Of a stretch of DNA of 26,560 nucleotides, positions 5,581 through 13,725 are shown piece after piece. The stretch lies in IMG/VR virus record IMGVR_UViG_3300025326_000181, positions 1 through 26,560 of that record. One strand, 5' to 3'. The first letter of the stretch is position 1; each line of letters starts with the position of its first letter. A program made the position numbers and the translations under genes. The notes beneath the pieces were generated by a model, which ran no database searches, was not told where the DNA came from, and saw only the letters and a program-made list of their open reading frames with translations. Source of the DNA: a virus.

Positions 5581-7982
5581 CTACCGAGTGGGACGGCACG
5601 GCGTGGGGAGGGATCACCGTGGCCGAGCCTGAGCGCATCGTTGTCCCGACGGTGACGAAGTCAATCACCGGACCCTTCGTCGCCAACGTGACCTACGGCA
5701 CCCAGCTTGCCTCGCTGGCCCGCAGTCCACAGGCGATCATGCGCGAGGCGCAGGCGCTCTACCACTCCAACCCCTGGATCAGGACCGCGGAGGCGACCGT
5801 CGTTCGGCGGACGGTCGGCCTACCGTGGCACCTGGAGGATGGCGAGGACGAGGAGATTCCCGAGGATGCCACCGGCGAGGCCGGTCGGGTCCGCGACCTC
5901 ATTGAGCGGCCGCAGCGGTTCGTCCAGGTCGGCCGCGAGATGACCCGCCGCGAGATGTGGTCGATCACGACTCGTCATATCGGCCTCTGCGGGATGAGTT
6001 ACTGGTATCTCGACCGGATGGGTACCGAAGGCTTGCCGACCTCGATCCTGTACGTCAACCCAGCACGTGTCTGGCCGGCCGAGGACCAAGCCGGCAACCT
6101 GATCGGCTGGATACTCGACCCGGCCGACTCGTCCGGGCACGGCGGGACACCGCTGACGATGGACGAGTTGATCCCCTTCTACCTCGCCCCGCCCGACTTC
6201 GGCAACCTCGGCACGGGCCTCGTCGCGGCCGCCTTCTTGAAGGCGCAGATCACGACCCTCGCCGATCGCCACGCGGGCTACGTCCTCGGCACCGGCGGCC
6301 GGTTGGCCGGCATCGTCTCGCCCAAGGAGGGGACGATCCCGGACGAGCAATACAACGCTCTCGTCCGCGAGTTCCGCAACGTCAACGAGGCCCCCGACGC
6401 TGCGAAACGGACGACGATTATCCGGGGCCCGATCGACTTCACTAAGACGGCCGCCGACCCGTCGGAGCTGAACCTCGTCGAGATCGCGACGATGAACCGC
6501 GACGACATCATGGCGATCTGGGGCGTGCCGCCGAGCCAGGCCGGCATCGTTACCTCGTCGGGAGGTCTCAACTCGGGCGAGACGCGCAAGTACGAGGAGG
6601 CGACGCTCATGCAGGGCGCCGTCCACGATCGCGTCATCGCCCTGTCCGAGACGATCCAGTTCCGCATCCTCGATCGGTGGCAGAAGGTCGGCCTCACGGT
6701 CGAGTTAGAGATCGAGGAGCCGGAGTTCGACGATCGGACGCCGCAATACGACCTCGCCGCCAAGGCAGTCAACATCCCGCTGACGAACGCCCAGCGTCTC
6801 GCCCTCGTCGGTGAGCCGCCGACGGGTGATCCGAGAATCGACAACGCGATCATGCTGCCGTCCACGATCCTCGAATATGCCGCCGTGCCACTGGCCGGCA
6901 AGGCCCGGACGACGGAGCAGCGCGAGTTCCTGGGCCTGCGCCGCACGCTTGACGCGAGGCTCGTGCCGAGCCTCCGAGATCATCTCGCCGGCGTGCTCGC
7001 CGAGCAGCGCGATGCCATCGCAGCAGCGATCCGGGCGAAGGGCGGTCACCTCGCCGCCAAACCGAATGACGTGTCGGTCTGGTGGAACGCCAAGCGCGAG
7101 GACGACCGGCTGGCGAAGGTGCTCCGGGCGGGCCTCGCCGGCTTGGCCCAGACAGTGGCGGGCCGAGCGCAGGAGCTCCTCCGGCCGGCAAAGGCGGACG
7201 GTTTCGTGGATCGCGTCCTGACCCAGATCCTCGTGGCCACGGGCCTACGGATCAGCGGCATCAACGATACGACCAAGCAGGCCGTCCAAGATGCTATCGC
7301 CGCAGGGTTCGATGCCGGCCTCTCGCCGCTCCAGGTAGCCGAGACGATCGAGTCGCTGCCGGCGTTCGACCTCGCCCGCGCCGAGATGATCGCTCGGACG
7401 GAGTCGATGTTCGTCTACAACGCCGCCGCTCTCGCCTCCTACACCGAGTTCGGCATCGACCGCGTCCAGGCCATCGACGGCGACGGCGACCTCGAATGTG
7501 CCCAACGCAACGGGCAGACCTATTCGATCGACGAAGCCGCCGGGATCGAGGATCACCCGAACGGGACGCTTGATTGGGTACCTGTCGTCGGCAAGGCCGC
7601 CCCGCAGAGCATGGAGATCCCGATGCGCTCAACGACACGACGAGCTCTCGACTCGGTCACCGAACTGCTGCGCGAAGATGCGGCGGCCGACGAGCAGATG
7701 CGCCAGCTCGTGGAGGCGGTCATCGAGGCCAAGTCGCAGCCGGTGGTGGTCGATACCGCGCCCTTCGCCAAGGCTCTGTCGGACCTGCCGAACGAGCCGG
7801 TTGTCGTCCCGGCCCCGATCGTCAATGTCCCAGCCCCGATCGTGAACATCGACATGGCGCCGGTCGCGGCGATCATCGCCGAGCTGCGCGAGGCGCTGAT
7901 GCGGAAGCCTCCGACAATCCGCCGGACCCCGATCCGCAACGAGGCGGGCCAGATCGTCCAGGTCATCGAGGAGGCGGTATGA
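5577..7982 (+). CDS. Portal protein fused to a MuF/gp7-type minor head domain
   Basis: An 801-residue protein. Residues about 30-440 follow the HK97-type portal: an N-terminal wing (SNPWIRTAEATVVRR), MTRREMWSITTRHIGLCG, and the stem/crown motif DIMAIWGVPPSQAG (near 310) followed by the polar helix before NAQRLALVGEPPTGD. Residues about 540-680 match the SPP1 gp7/Mu F minor head domain (ARTESMFVYNAAALASY, DGDGDLECAQRNGQTY, then HPNGTLDWVPV). The last 110 residues hold a helix and a VPAPIVN tandem repeat ending RTPIRNEAGQIVQVIEE. Portals form the 12-fold DNA gate at one capsid vertex; MuF proteins sit inside the head. Usually the two are separate genes, so here the inner protein is delivered as a portal extension. 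Confidence 0.88.
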   Translation: MTTEWDGTAWGGITVAEPERIVVPTVTKSITGPFVANVTYGTQLASLARSPQAIMREAQALYHSNPWIRTAEATVVRRTVGLPWHLEDGEDEEIPEDATGEAGRVRDLIERPQRFVQVGREMTRREMWSITTRHIGLCGMSYWYLDRMGTEGLPTSILYVNPARVWPAEDQAGNLIGWILDPADSSGHGGTPLTMDELIPFYLAPPDFGNLGTGLVAAAFLKAQITTLADRHAGYVLGTGGRLAGIVSPKEGTIPDEQYNALVREFRNVNEAPDAAKRTTIIRGPIDFTKTAADPSELNLVEIATMNRDDIMAIWGVPPSQAGIVTSSGGLNSGETRKYEEATLMQGAVHDRVIALSETIQFRILDRWQKVGLTVELEIEEPEFDDRTPQYDLAAKAVNIPLTNAQRLALVGEPPTGDPRIDNAIMLPSTILEYAAVPLAGKARTTEQREFLGLRRTLDARLVPSLRDHLAGVLAEQRDAIAAAIRAKGGHLAAKPNDVSVWWNAKREDDRLAKVLRAGLAGLAQTVAGRAQELLRPAKADGFVDRVLTQILVATGLRISGINDTTKQAVQDAIAAGFDAGLSPLQVAETIESLPAFDLARAEMIARTESMFVYNAAALASYTEFGIDRVQAIDGDGDLECAQRNGQTYSIDEAAGIEDHPNGTLDWVPVVGKAAPQSMEIPMRSTTRRALDSVTELLREDAAADEQMRQLVEAVIEAKSQPVVVDTAPFAKALSDLPNEPVVVPAPIVNVPAPIVNIDMAPVAAIIAELREALMRKPPTIRRTPIRNEAGQIVQVIEEAV
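7806..7847 (+). repeat. Tandem 21-base repeat in the portal tail (VPAPIVN x2)
   Basis: Two consecutive 21-base units (7806-7826 and 7827-7847) encode VPAPIVN twice with three silent base changes, then a related IDMAP segment. They lie in the C-terminal extension, between two helices, and probably form a short beta or extended spacer. Confidence 0.75.
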
Positions 7983-8293
7983 CCCTCCTGATACGACCCG
8001 AGCATCGTTGGGAGTGCCCGAACTGCACTGCGATCGACGTGACCGTCGACCCTCAGCCGCACACGCGCTACCACGTCTGCCCGGGGCTCCGGAGCCTCAC
8101 GGCGCCGATGGTCCCAGCCGGATCGCGGGCCCGTGTCTACACCCGCGAGCGGGAGGACTACGTCGGCTCGGATCGGGTTCAGACGGACGGCAACGGCCGG
8201 CCGGTCGCGTCCATCGTCACCGAGCGCCCCGACGGGTCCAACGACGTCGCCGTGTTCGCCCCACTTGCGGTCGGATCGGGCCGCGCCACGTAG
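7979..8293 (+). CDS. Zinc-ribbon-like head-region protein
   Basis: A 104-residue protein starting in an ATGA overlap with the portal. Residues about 12-35 have WECPNCTAID and, after a turn, HTRYHVCPGL; two Cys plus His/Cys suggest one small zinc site. Next comes LTAPMVPAGS, then YTREREDYVGSD and a DGNGRPVASIVTERPDGSND stretch that looks like a small beta unit. The same order (zinc pair, TAPMVP, EREDYVG) is familiar to me from small proteins behind portal genes in GC-rich phages. Its role is unknown; DNA or head binding is only a guess. Confidence 0.7.
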   Translation: MTLLIRPEHRWECPNCTAIDVTVDPQPHTRYHVCPGLRSLTAPMVPAGSRARVYTREREDYVGSDRVQTDGNGRPVASIVTERPDGSNDVAVFAPLAVGSGRAT

Positions 8294-8309
8294 GAAAGGA
8301 GCCTAGCCC

Positions 8310-8786
8310 GTGTCCTGGACAGCATCCAAGATCTTCTCGGCCTTCCCGACCGATGCCGTCAACAGCACGGCCTCGTTCAACGTCGACGCCGATAACCTCA
8401 AGGCAGCGCTCTACAACGACTCGATCACGCCGAGCCAGACCGTCACCAGCGCCAACGCGGCCTACGGCGGCGGCGTCTGGACGGCCGGCTCGTCGCCGAA
8501 CATCCAGGACGCCGCCGGCTGGCCGTTCGTCGGTCGCCAACTGCTGTCGGTGACATCGGCCTTCGCCTCGAACGTCTACACCCTCGACGCGGCGGACACC
8601 GTGTCGGCCAACGACACGACGACGATCGCCTCGGCCTTCGGCACCCTCGTCTACAACGACACGCTGGCCGCGCCGGTCGTGGACCAGGGCCTTTCGTACC
8701 ACTACTTCGGCGGGACACAGTCGGTGACCAACGGCCGATTCACGATCATCTGGCACACCTCTGGCATCCTAGCCCTGACGCTGTAA
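8310..8786 (+). CDS. Virion structural protein, unknown function
   Basis: A 158-residue protein with GTG at 8310 and a good GGAAAGGAG at 8293-8301, 8 bases before it. The sequence is low in charge and high in Ser, Thr, Ala, Asn and Gly, with alternating beta-prone stretches (ASFNVDADNLKAALYNDS, AYGGGVWTAGS, GRFTIIWHTSGILALTL). This composition is typical of beta-sandwich virion proteins such as decoration or fibre-base proteins. The pattern KAALYNDSITPSQTVT is a form I associate with phage structural proteins. Its position between portal and protease suggests a head surface protein. Function unproven. Confidence 0.65.
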   Translation: MSWTASKIFSAFPTDAVNSTASFNVDADNLKAALYNDSITPSQTVTSANAAYGGGVWTAGSSPNIQDAAGWPFVGRQLLSVTSAFASNVYTLDAADTVSANDTTTIASAFGTLVYNDTLAAPVVDQGLSYHYFGGTQSVTNGRFTIIWHTSGILALTL

Positions 8787-8790
8787 GCCG

Positions 8791-10188
8791 ATGGCAACCG
8801 TCACCCACGCCATCTCGACGGCGAGCACGGCAGGCGGAACATCGTATGCCTCGGGCGCTTTCACGCCTGCCGCTGATGATCTGCTAGTCGCATTCGTCTT
8901 CGCCACGAGCACCGTGGCGACCGGCACGATGACCGACTCGCAGAGTCTTGGCTTCACGAAGGTCACCTCGGCCGTGAAGGGCGGCACCGCCCACACGCTC
9001 TACGCGTTCGTGGCGAACGCCCTGGCGGCGGCCAGTTCGATGACCGTCACTTTCGACTGCACCGGCGACCCCGCTTCGGGCGCAATCGTCCAGGTGGCCC
9101 GCATCGCGGGCATGAGCAAGACTGGGCTGACGGCGATCCTCCAGTCGGCCAAGTTGGAGAATCAGTCGGCGGGCGGAACGCCCACAGCGACCTTCCCTGC
9201 CTCGGCGCTGACAGGTAACCCAACGCTCGGCGCAGTGGGTAACGGTACCAATCCGGCGACGGTGACCAATCCCTCGGGTTGGACAGAGCGGGCCGACGAT
9301 GGCTACAGCGCGCCTGATGCGGGCCAGGAGTACGTCAGCCGCGACTCGGGCTTCACCGGCACCGTCATTACCTGGGGCAGCACCTCAGCTTCTACGTTCT
9401 GCGACCTCATCGTCGAGCTCGATGCGAGCGGAGCTGGTACCGCGGCCAATGCCGGCAACGCCGCCGGCACGGGTACCGCCCATCAGCCGGCGATCAGCCT
9501 CGACGTCAACGCCGGGCTCGCGTCGGGGACAGGCGTCGCCTACGATGCGACGGTCCTGACCGGCGCCGCTCCTGAGGCCGGCCACGCCAGCGGCACCGGC
9601 ACGGCGTACGGGCCATCGACCCGGGTCGAGCCGGCGATCCAGGCAGCCAGCGGCACCGGCACAGCGAACGCGCCGTCGGCGAGTGTCGGGACTGTGGCCG
9701 GTTCGGCGAGCGGAGATGGCACGGCCTACGGGCCAGCGACCGATGTCGGAGCTCAGGCCGGCAACGCCGGCGGTACCGCCAGCGCCGGCGCTCCGACGGC
9801 TGCCCTGGGCGTCAACGCCGCCGCGGCCCTCCTCGTCGGCGCCGCCTTCGACGCAACCGGCGCCGTAGCCGCCTTCGCCGGGCTCGCCTCGGGCACGGGG
9901 CTGGCCTTCGACCCGACCGTCGAGATCATCGAGTTCGGCGCTGGAACCAACGCGCCGGCTGGACATGCGGCAGGGATCGGCCAAGCATTCGACGCGACAG
10001 TCGCCATCCTGACGTTCGGTGAGGAACCGCGGCGCCGTGGCGGCCGACGACTCGGACCGATCAGCGGCGCGGCGCTGGTCAGCGGCCCGGCTGGCCAGCG
10101 GAAACGCGGTAGCCGGACCGTGCTCATCCTCGACGACCCGGAGGAGCTGTGGCTGCTCGGCCTCGGCGATCCGGTGGGGGACATCTGA
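8791..10188 (+). CDS. Repeat-containing virion surface protein (ASGTGTAY repeats)
   Basis: A 465-residue protein. Residues 1 to about 210 form a beta-rich domain (SGAFTPAADDLLVAFVFA, YAFVANALAAASSMTVTF, then an Ig/jelly-roll pattern). From about residue 215 to 410 there are about nine imperfect repeats of 20-26 residues, each with an AGxASGTGxAY/F-P/D core and a short hydrophobic strand. The last 50 residues are basic (EEPRRRGGRRLGP, GQRKRGSRT) and end in LILDDPEELWLLGLGDP, which could be an attachment point. The first domain resembles parts of the tail proteins at 22930-23630 and about 25180-25820. It is probably a long fibrous head or neck decoration. No ribosome binding site is seen in the 4-base gap before ATG, so it is likely coupled to the previous gene. 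Confidence 0.7.
   Translation: MATVTHAISTASTAGGTSYASGAFTPAADDLLVAFVFATSTVATGTMTDSQSLGFTKVTSAVKGGTAHTLYAFVANALAAASSMTVTFDCTGDPASGAIVQVARIAGMSKTGLTAILQSAKLENQSAGGTPTATFPASALTGNPTLGAVGNGTNPATVTNPSGWTERADDGYSAPDAGQEYVSRDSGFTGTVITWGSTSASTFCDLIVELDASGAGTAANAGNAAGTGTAHQPAISLDVNAGLASGTGVAYDATVLTGAAPEAGHASGTGTAYGPSTRVEPAIQAASGTGTANAPSASVGTVAGSASGDGTAYGPATDVGAQAGNAGGTASAGAPTAALGVNAAAALLVGAAFDATGAVAAFAGLASGTGLAFDPTVEIIEFGAGTNAPAGHAAGIGQAFDATVAILTFGEEPRRRGGRRLGPISGAALVSGPAGQRKRGSRTVLILDDPEELWLLGLGDPVGDI
9436..10020 (+). repeat. Array of about nine diverged ASGTGTAY-type repeats
   Basis: Direct repeats with a period near 60-66 bases encode AG-A-SGTG-A-Y/F-P/D units. The best-preserved units are at roughly 9585-9625 and 9645-9680, sharing a 15-base core (agcggcaccggcaca/g). 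The divergence between units suggests an old array with occasional exchange. Confidence 0.65.
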
Positions 10189-11216
10189 TGTCATACGAAG
10201 CGACGAAGGCGCGGTGGGACACCGCCTACATCAATGACCTGCCGGACTCGGCGTTCGCCGTCATCCTGCCCGGCGGTGAGAAGGACGACGAGGGTAAGAC
10301 AGTTCCGCGGAGCCTTCGCAAGCTGCCCCACCACGACGCCTCCGGGGCGGTCGACATGGCCCACCTTCGGAACGCGACGAGCCGCGAGCCACAGACTGAC
10401 ATGGCCGAGGCGATGCACGCCCGCGCTCACGCCCACCTGATGCGCCATGCCGACGCCGAGGGGATGGGCAAGGCGCTACTGCCGCTGAAGGCCAGCCCAC
10501 TCGACGACGACGCATTCCGGCTCCTGGCGATCCCCTTCGGTGGCCCGATCCCACATCCGGCCTTCCCAGACGGCGTGGACATCGATGGTGAGACGTTCAC
10601 CCCGCGGACCGACATCAAGCCAGACTGGTTGTCCTATCGGGTCACCGACTGGCACCACGGTAGCGACGGCCTGATGCGGCGGACGCCGCTCGGCAAGGCC
10701 ATCGACCTTGGCCGTTTCGACGGGCCATCGAAGGAACCCGACGAGGACGGCTGGTGGGTCACGGTCTGGCTCCACGCTGGCGAGAAGCGCCTCGAGCTGA
10801 TCCGCCGGCTTGCCGAGCGGGGCGCCCAGATCTACGGCTCGTCCGAGTCGGTCGCCGGGCTAGTCCGCAAGGCCGACACGGGCGAGATCCTCGTCTGGCC
10901 CTACTGGCGGCAGACGCTCTCGACCTCGCCCCAGAACACCCTGTCCGTCCTGCGCCCCCTCAAGGCGGTGCTGGCGGACCTCGACAACGACACGCCGGCT
11001 CTCTGGCAGGACTTGGAGATCGCCTTGCGCGACCTCGGCTCTGACCTCCACGCAACCTCCCTCGGGGGCGAGCACGGGGCGAAGGCCGGGCGAGTGCTCT
11101 CGGGCGTGAACCTGGCCGACCTGACCGAGGCGCTGGCAGCGTTCGATGTGGCGATGGCGCGCGTTCGCGTCGTCATCGGCCGCCAACCCGACTACGAAAG
11201 GACCGATACACCATGA
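10188..11216 (+). CDS. Prohead protease with an N-terminal extra domain
   Basis: A 342-residue protein; the TGATG overlap with the repeat protein sets ATG 10188. Residues about 20-100 (VILPGGEKDDEGKT, RKLPHHDASGAVDMAHLRN, then a His-rich helix) look like the helical LPHH-type domain often attached to phage maturation proteins (similar to DUF6582). From about 110, the segments WHHGSDGLMRRTPLGKA (His156/His157), WWVTVWLHAGEKR and AERGAQIYGSSESVAG (Ser218, Ser219 or Ser221) follow the His...Ser layout of HK97-type (S78-like) prohead proteases. It should cut the capsid N-terminal arm and itself during maturation. It sits directly before the major capsid gene, as usual. The exact nucleophile is not certain. 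Confidence 0.75.
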   Translation: MSYEATKARWDTAYINDLPDSAFAVILPGGEKDDEGKTVPRSLRKLPHHDASGAVDMAHLRNATSREPQTDMAEAMHARAHAHLMRHADAEGMGKALLPLKASPLDDDAFRLLAIPFGGPIPHPAFPDGVDIDGETFTPRTDIKPDWLSYRVTDWHHGSDGLMRRTPLGKAIDLGRFDGPSKEPDEDGWWVTVWLHAGEKRLELIRRLAERGAQIYGSSESVAGLVRKADTGEILVWPYWRQTLSTSPQNTLSVLRPLKAVLADLDNDTPALWQDLEIALRDLGSDLHATSLGGEHGAKAGRVLSGVNLADLTEALAAFDVAMARVRVVIGRQPDYERTDTP

Positions 11217-12601
11217 GCACCGGATTGGTCCGCGAGGCGTTCGGCGAGGACAACCTCCCGACCGGCATCGCGGAACAGATCGGGCGAGCCGCCCATCGGC
11301 TCGATGAGATCGCCAACGAGATGTCCAAGGCGAAGGCCGAGGACTCGACGCGCTACGAGGAACTCCGCAAGGAGCAGGTCGCGCAGGCCGCGACCCTCGG
11401 CGAACTCAAGAAGGCCGCCGAGTCCGAGGAGCGCGAGGCGCAGGTCAAGGCCGCCCTAGATACAGCGGCCGAGTGGCGGCAGTTCGCCGCCTCCTACCGG
11501 AGCCCGTCCAAGGCCGGGCTGATCGGCACCGGCTCGGCGTTCTACGCGCCGCAGCCCGCCAAGGCCGGGGCGTTCCTCGGCGCGGTGATGGCCGTCAAGT
11601 CCGGCGACTGGGAGGCCCAGAAGGCCGCCAAGGCGACCCTCCAGGCACTCGGCTCCGGCTGGACGGACGTGCCGACCGACTCAAAGGCGACGCTCGGCAC
11701 CACCGATGCCCTCGGCGGCTGGATCGTGCCGAATGCACTGGTTGACAGTCTCATCAAGCCGGCGACGTACGCCAACCCGTACCGCCGGTTGGTGACGACC
11801 GTGCCCGGCGTCACCGCCCCGTCCATCGACATCCCGTTCCGCCGCAACGCGCCGAACCGGGCCGTCGTGGCGCCGTGGGGCGACGCCAAGGAGAACGTCG
11901 ACCTGGTCTACGAGGGCTACACCGCGACGATGTACACCATCGCCCGGGTGCACGATCTGTCCAAGCAGTTCGCGCGGCAGAGCCAGGGTGCGGCCGAGCA
12001 GGATGTCCTCCAGGAGCTCGCCACCGCCTTCGCCCTCGGCGAGGCGTTCTACATCACCCAAGGCACCGGCACCGGCCAGCCCTATGGCCTCCAGACGGCG
12101 CTCGCCCTCGGTGGCGCCGCGGCGTTCACAAGCGCGTTCACGCCGGGCTCCACCCTCGTCGGCTCGGTCGCCGCGGCGATCGCGACGGCGGCCGGTGCGC
12201 TCGCTGGACGCAACGAGCCGGTCACGGCGGCAGTCCTCGCGGCAACGTCCTACTGGACGATGCTGAGTCAGGGCACCGACGAGGCCGGTTTCTGGTTCGC
12301 CGGCAGCCGTCAGGGCGGGACGCCGGAAGGCATCGATCCGACCACCCTCATCAGCCCGTTCGGCGTCCCGGTCTACCCCGACAGCTCGTCGCTGGCCGGG
12401 ACCGATGACCTCATCGTCGGCAACTGGAAGGCGCTGAAGGTCTACTTCGGCGAGAGCTACCGCGTCGACAGTTCCGACGTGGCCGGCAACCGCTGGGACA
12501 ACAACCTCATCGGCTTCCGCGGTGAGGAGGAGATCGGGCTCGACGCCCGACCGGCCGTCTTCGCCGGCAAGTTCCAGTTCGTCGCAGACGTCATCCCGTG
12601 A
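11213..12601 (+). CDS. Major capsid protein, HK97 fold
   Basis: A 462-residue protein whose ATG overlaps the protease stop, preceded by AAAGGA. Residues 1 to about 85 are a charged coiled coil (delta domain, about RLDEIANEMSKAKAEDS) that acts as a built-in scaffold and is usually removed by the prohead protease. After a hinge come LGTTDALGGWIVPNAL (N-arm/E-loop), TVPGVTAPSIDIPFRR, YEGYTATMYTIARVHDLSK (spine helix region), the P-domain with ALGEAFYITQGTGTGQPYGL, and VYPDSS...GNWKALKVYFGESYRVD near the end. All are characteristic of HK97-like capsid proteins, and size and place are as expected. A hairpin follows the stop. Confidence 0.92.
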   Translation: MSTGLVREAFGEDNLPTGIAEQIGRAAHRLDEIANEMSKAKAEDSTRYEELRKEQVAQAATLGELKKAAESEEREAQVKAALDTAAEWRQFAASYRSPSKAGLIGTGSAFYAPQPAKAGAFLGAVMAVKSGDWEAQKAAKATLQALGSGWTDVPTDSKATLGTTDALGGWIVPNALVDSLIKPATYANPYRRLVTTVPGVTAPSIDIPFRRNAPNRAVVAPWGDAKENVDLVYEGYTATMYTIARVHDLSKQFARQSQGAAEQDVLQELATAFALGEAFYITQGTGTGQPYGLQTALALGGAAAFTSAFTPGSTLVGSVAAAIATAAGALAGRNEPVTAAVLAATSYWTMLSQGTDEAGFWFAGSRQGGTPEGIDPTTLISPFGVPVYPDSSSLAGTDDLIVGNWKALKVYFGESYRVDSSDVAGNRWDNNLIGFRGEEEIGLDARPAVFAGKFQFVADVIP

Positions 12602-12663
12602 GCTATCGCCGGGCCGGTCGCGCCCTCCGCCGGCCGGCCCGGCACCACCAAGGGAGTCCGAAG
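12602..12663 (+). terminator. GC-rich hairpin between capsid gene and glycan cassette
   Basis: The gap after the capsid stop holds a perfect 10-bp inverted repeat: GCCGGGCCGG (12608-12617) and CCGGCCCGGC (12634-12643) around a 16-base loop. It shares GCCGGGCCGG, CTCCGC and CCGGCCC with the hairpin at 2368-2397. No T-run follows, so it may be a partial or rho-assisted terminator, an RNA-stability element or a processing site separating abundant capsid mRNA from the enzymes. AAGGGAG (12650-12656) is the ribosome binding site for the next gene. Confidence 0.5.
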
Positions 12664-13725
12664 TTGCGGGTCCTGCTCCTGACCAGCCACTCGATCGCCG
12701 AATACGACGACCTGCGGATGCTGTCGGACCTCGGTTACGACGTGTTCAGCATCGGCGCCTATACCGATCCGGCTGATCCGGCTGACGACAAGCGTCCGGC
12801 CCTGCCCGGCGTGGCCGCTCATCCCGACCTCGCTGCGCTCTGTGTTGAGCAGCGCGAGCGCTACGGCGAGCCCGGCCCCTACATCGATTGGGCCAAGGCG
12901 ATCCTCCATCCGGCCATCGTCGAGTGGGCCGAGACGATCATCGTCCACCACTACCCGGAGCGCTGGATCGTGCCGCAGTGGCCGTCGATCCGGCACAAGC
13001 GGGTCATCTGGCGGACCTGCGGCCAGTCAAGCCCACCGCTTGAGGCATACATGCGCCGCCTCCGCGACGATGGCCTCGGCATCGTCCGCTATTCACCCGC
13101 CGAACGGCGCGCCTACGAACCGACGGGCTCGTTCGCCGGCGAGGACGCTGTTATCAGGTTCGGCAAGTATCCCGCCGACTGGACTGACTGGAACGGCGAG
13201 GATGCGGTGGTCGGCAACGTGACCCAGGACATGATCGGCCGCGCCGATGCGTGCGGCCTCTCGTTCTGGCAGGCAGCGACGGACGGGCTCCCGGCCCGGC
13301 CCGCCGGACCCCGCTCGGAGCTGCTTCCGGGTGGCGTCGGGGCCCTCGCCTACGACGAGATGCGGGATTACCTCCGTCGCTGCCGCGCCTACCTCTATAC
13401 CGGCACGGAACCGGCGAGTTACACCCTCGGTCTGATCGAGGCACTGATGACCGGCGTGCCAGTCGTGGCGATGAGTGCCGGCAACGCCAACACTCCGGCG
13501 CTGTACGAGGCGGCCGAGCTCGCCCCGATCACGGCCGCCAGCCCGCGCGAAGCCCACGCGACCCTGCGCGACCTGCTGGCCGAGCCTGACCATGCTGCCT
13601 CGGCTGTCGCCCGGGCACAGGCGCTCGCCCTGTTCGACGTGGCGACCGTGGGCGACCAGTGGCGCGATCATCTCGATGCCGGCGTGAGCAATGTCGAGCG
13701 ACGCCTGGCGGGACGCGTGGCATGA
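12664..13725 (+). CDS. Glycosyltransferase, GT-B (GT4-like)
   Basis: A 353-residue protein. I chose TTG 12664, with AAGGGAG 7 bases upstream, because the protein then starts MRVLLLTSHSIAEYDDL, the first strand of a GT-B fold; the GTG at 12598 would add 22 residues through the hairpin. The C-terminal half has RAYLYTGTEPASYTLGLIEA followed by TGVPVVAMSAGNA, the nucleotide-sugar binding part of GT4-type enzymes. Glu249 and Glu259 are spaced E-x9-E instead of the usual E-x7-E. It should move a sugar from a nucleotide donor to a protein or glycan. It is the first gene of a four-gene cassette, linked by ATGA to the methyltransferase. Sugar and acceptor are unknown. Confidence 0.75.
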   Translation: MRVLLLTSHSIAEYDDLRMLSDLGYDVFSIGAYTDPADPADDKRPALPGVAAHPDLAALCVEQRERYGEPGPYIDWAKAILHPAIVEWAETIIVHHYPERWIVPQWPSIRHKRVIWRTCGQSSPPLEAYMRRLRDDGLGIVRYSPAERRAYEPTGSFAGEDAVIRFGKYPADWTDWNGEDAVVGNVTQDMIGRADACGLSFWQAATDGLPARPAGPRSELLPGGVGALAYDEMRDYLRRCRAYLYTGTEPASYTLGLIEALMTGVPVVAMSAGNANTPALYEAAELAPITAASPREAHATLRDLLAEPDHAASAVARAQALALFDVATVGDQWRDHLDAGVSNVERRLAGRVA

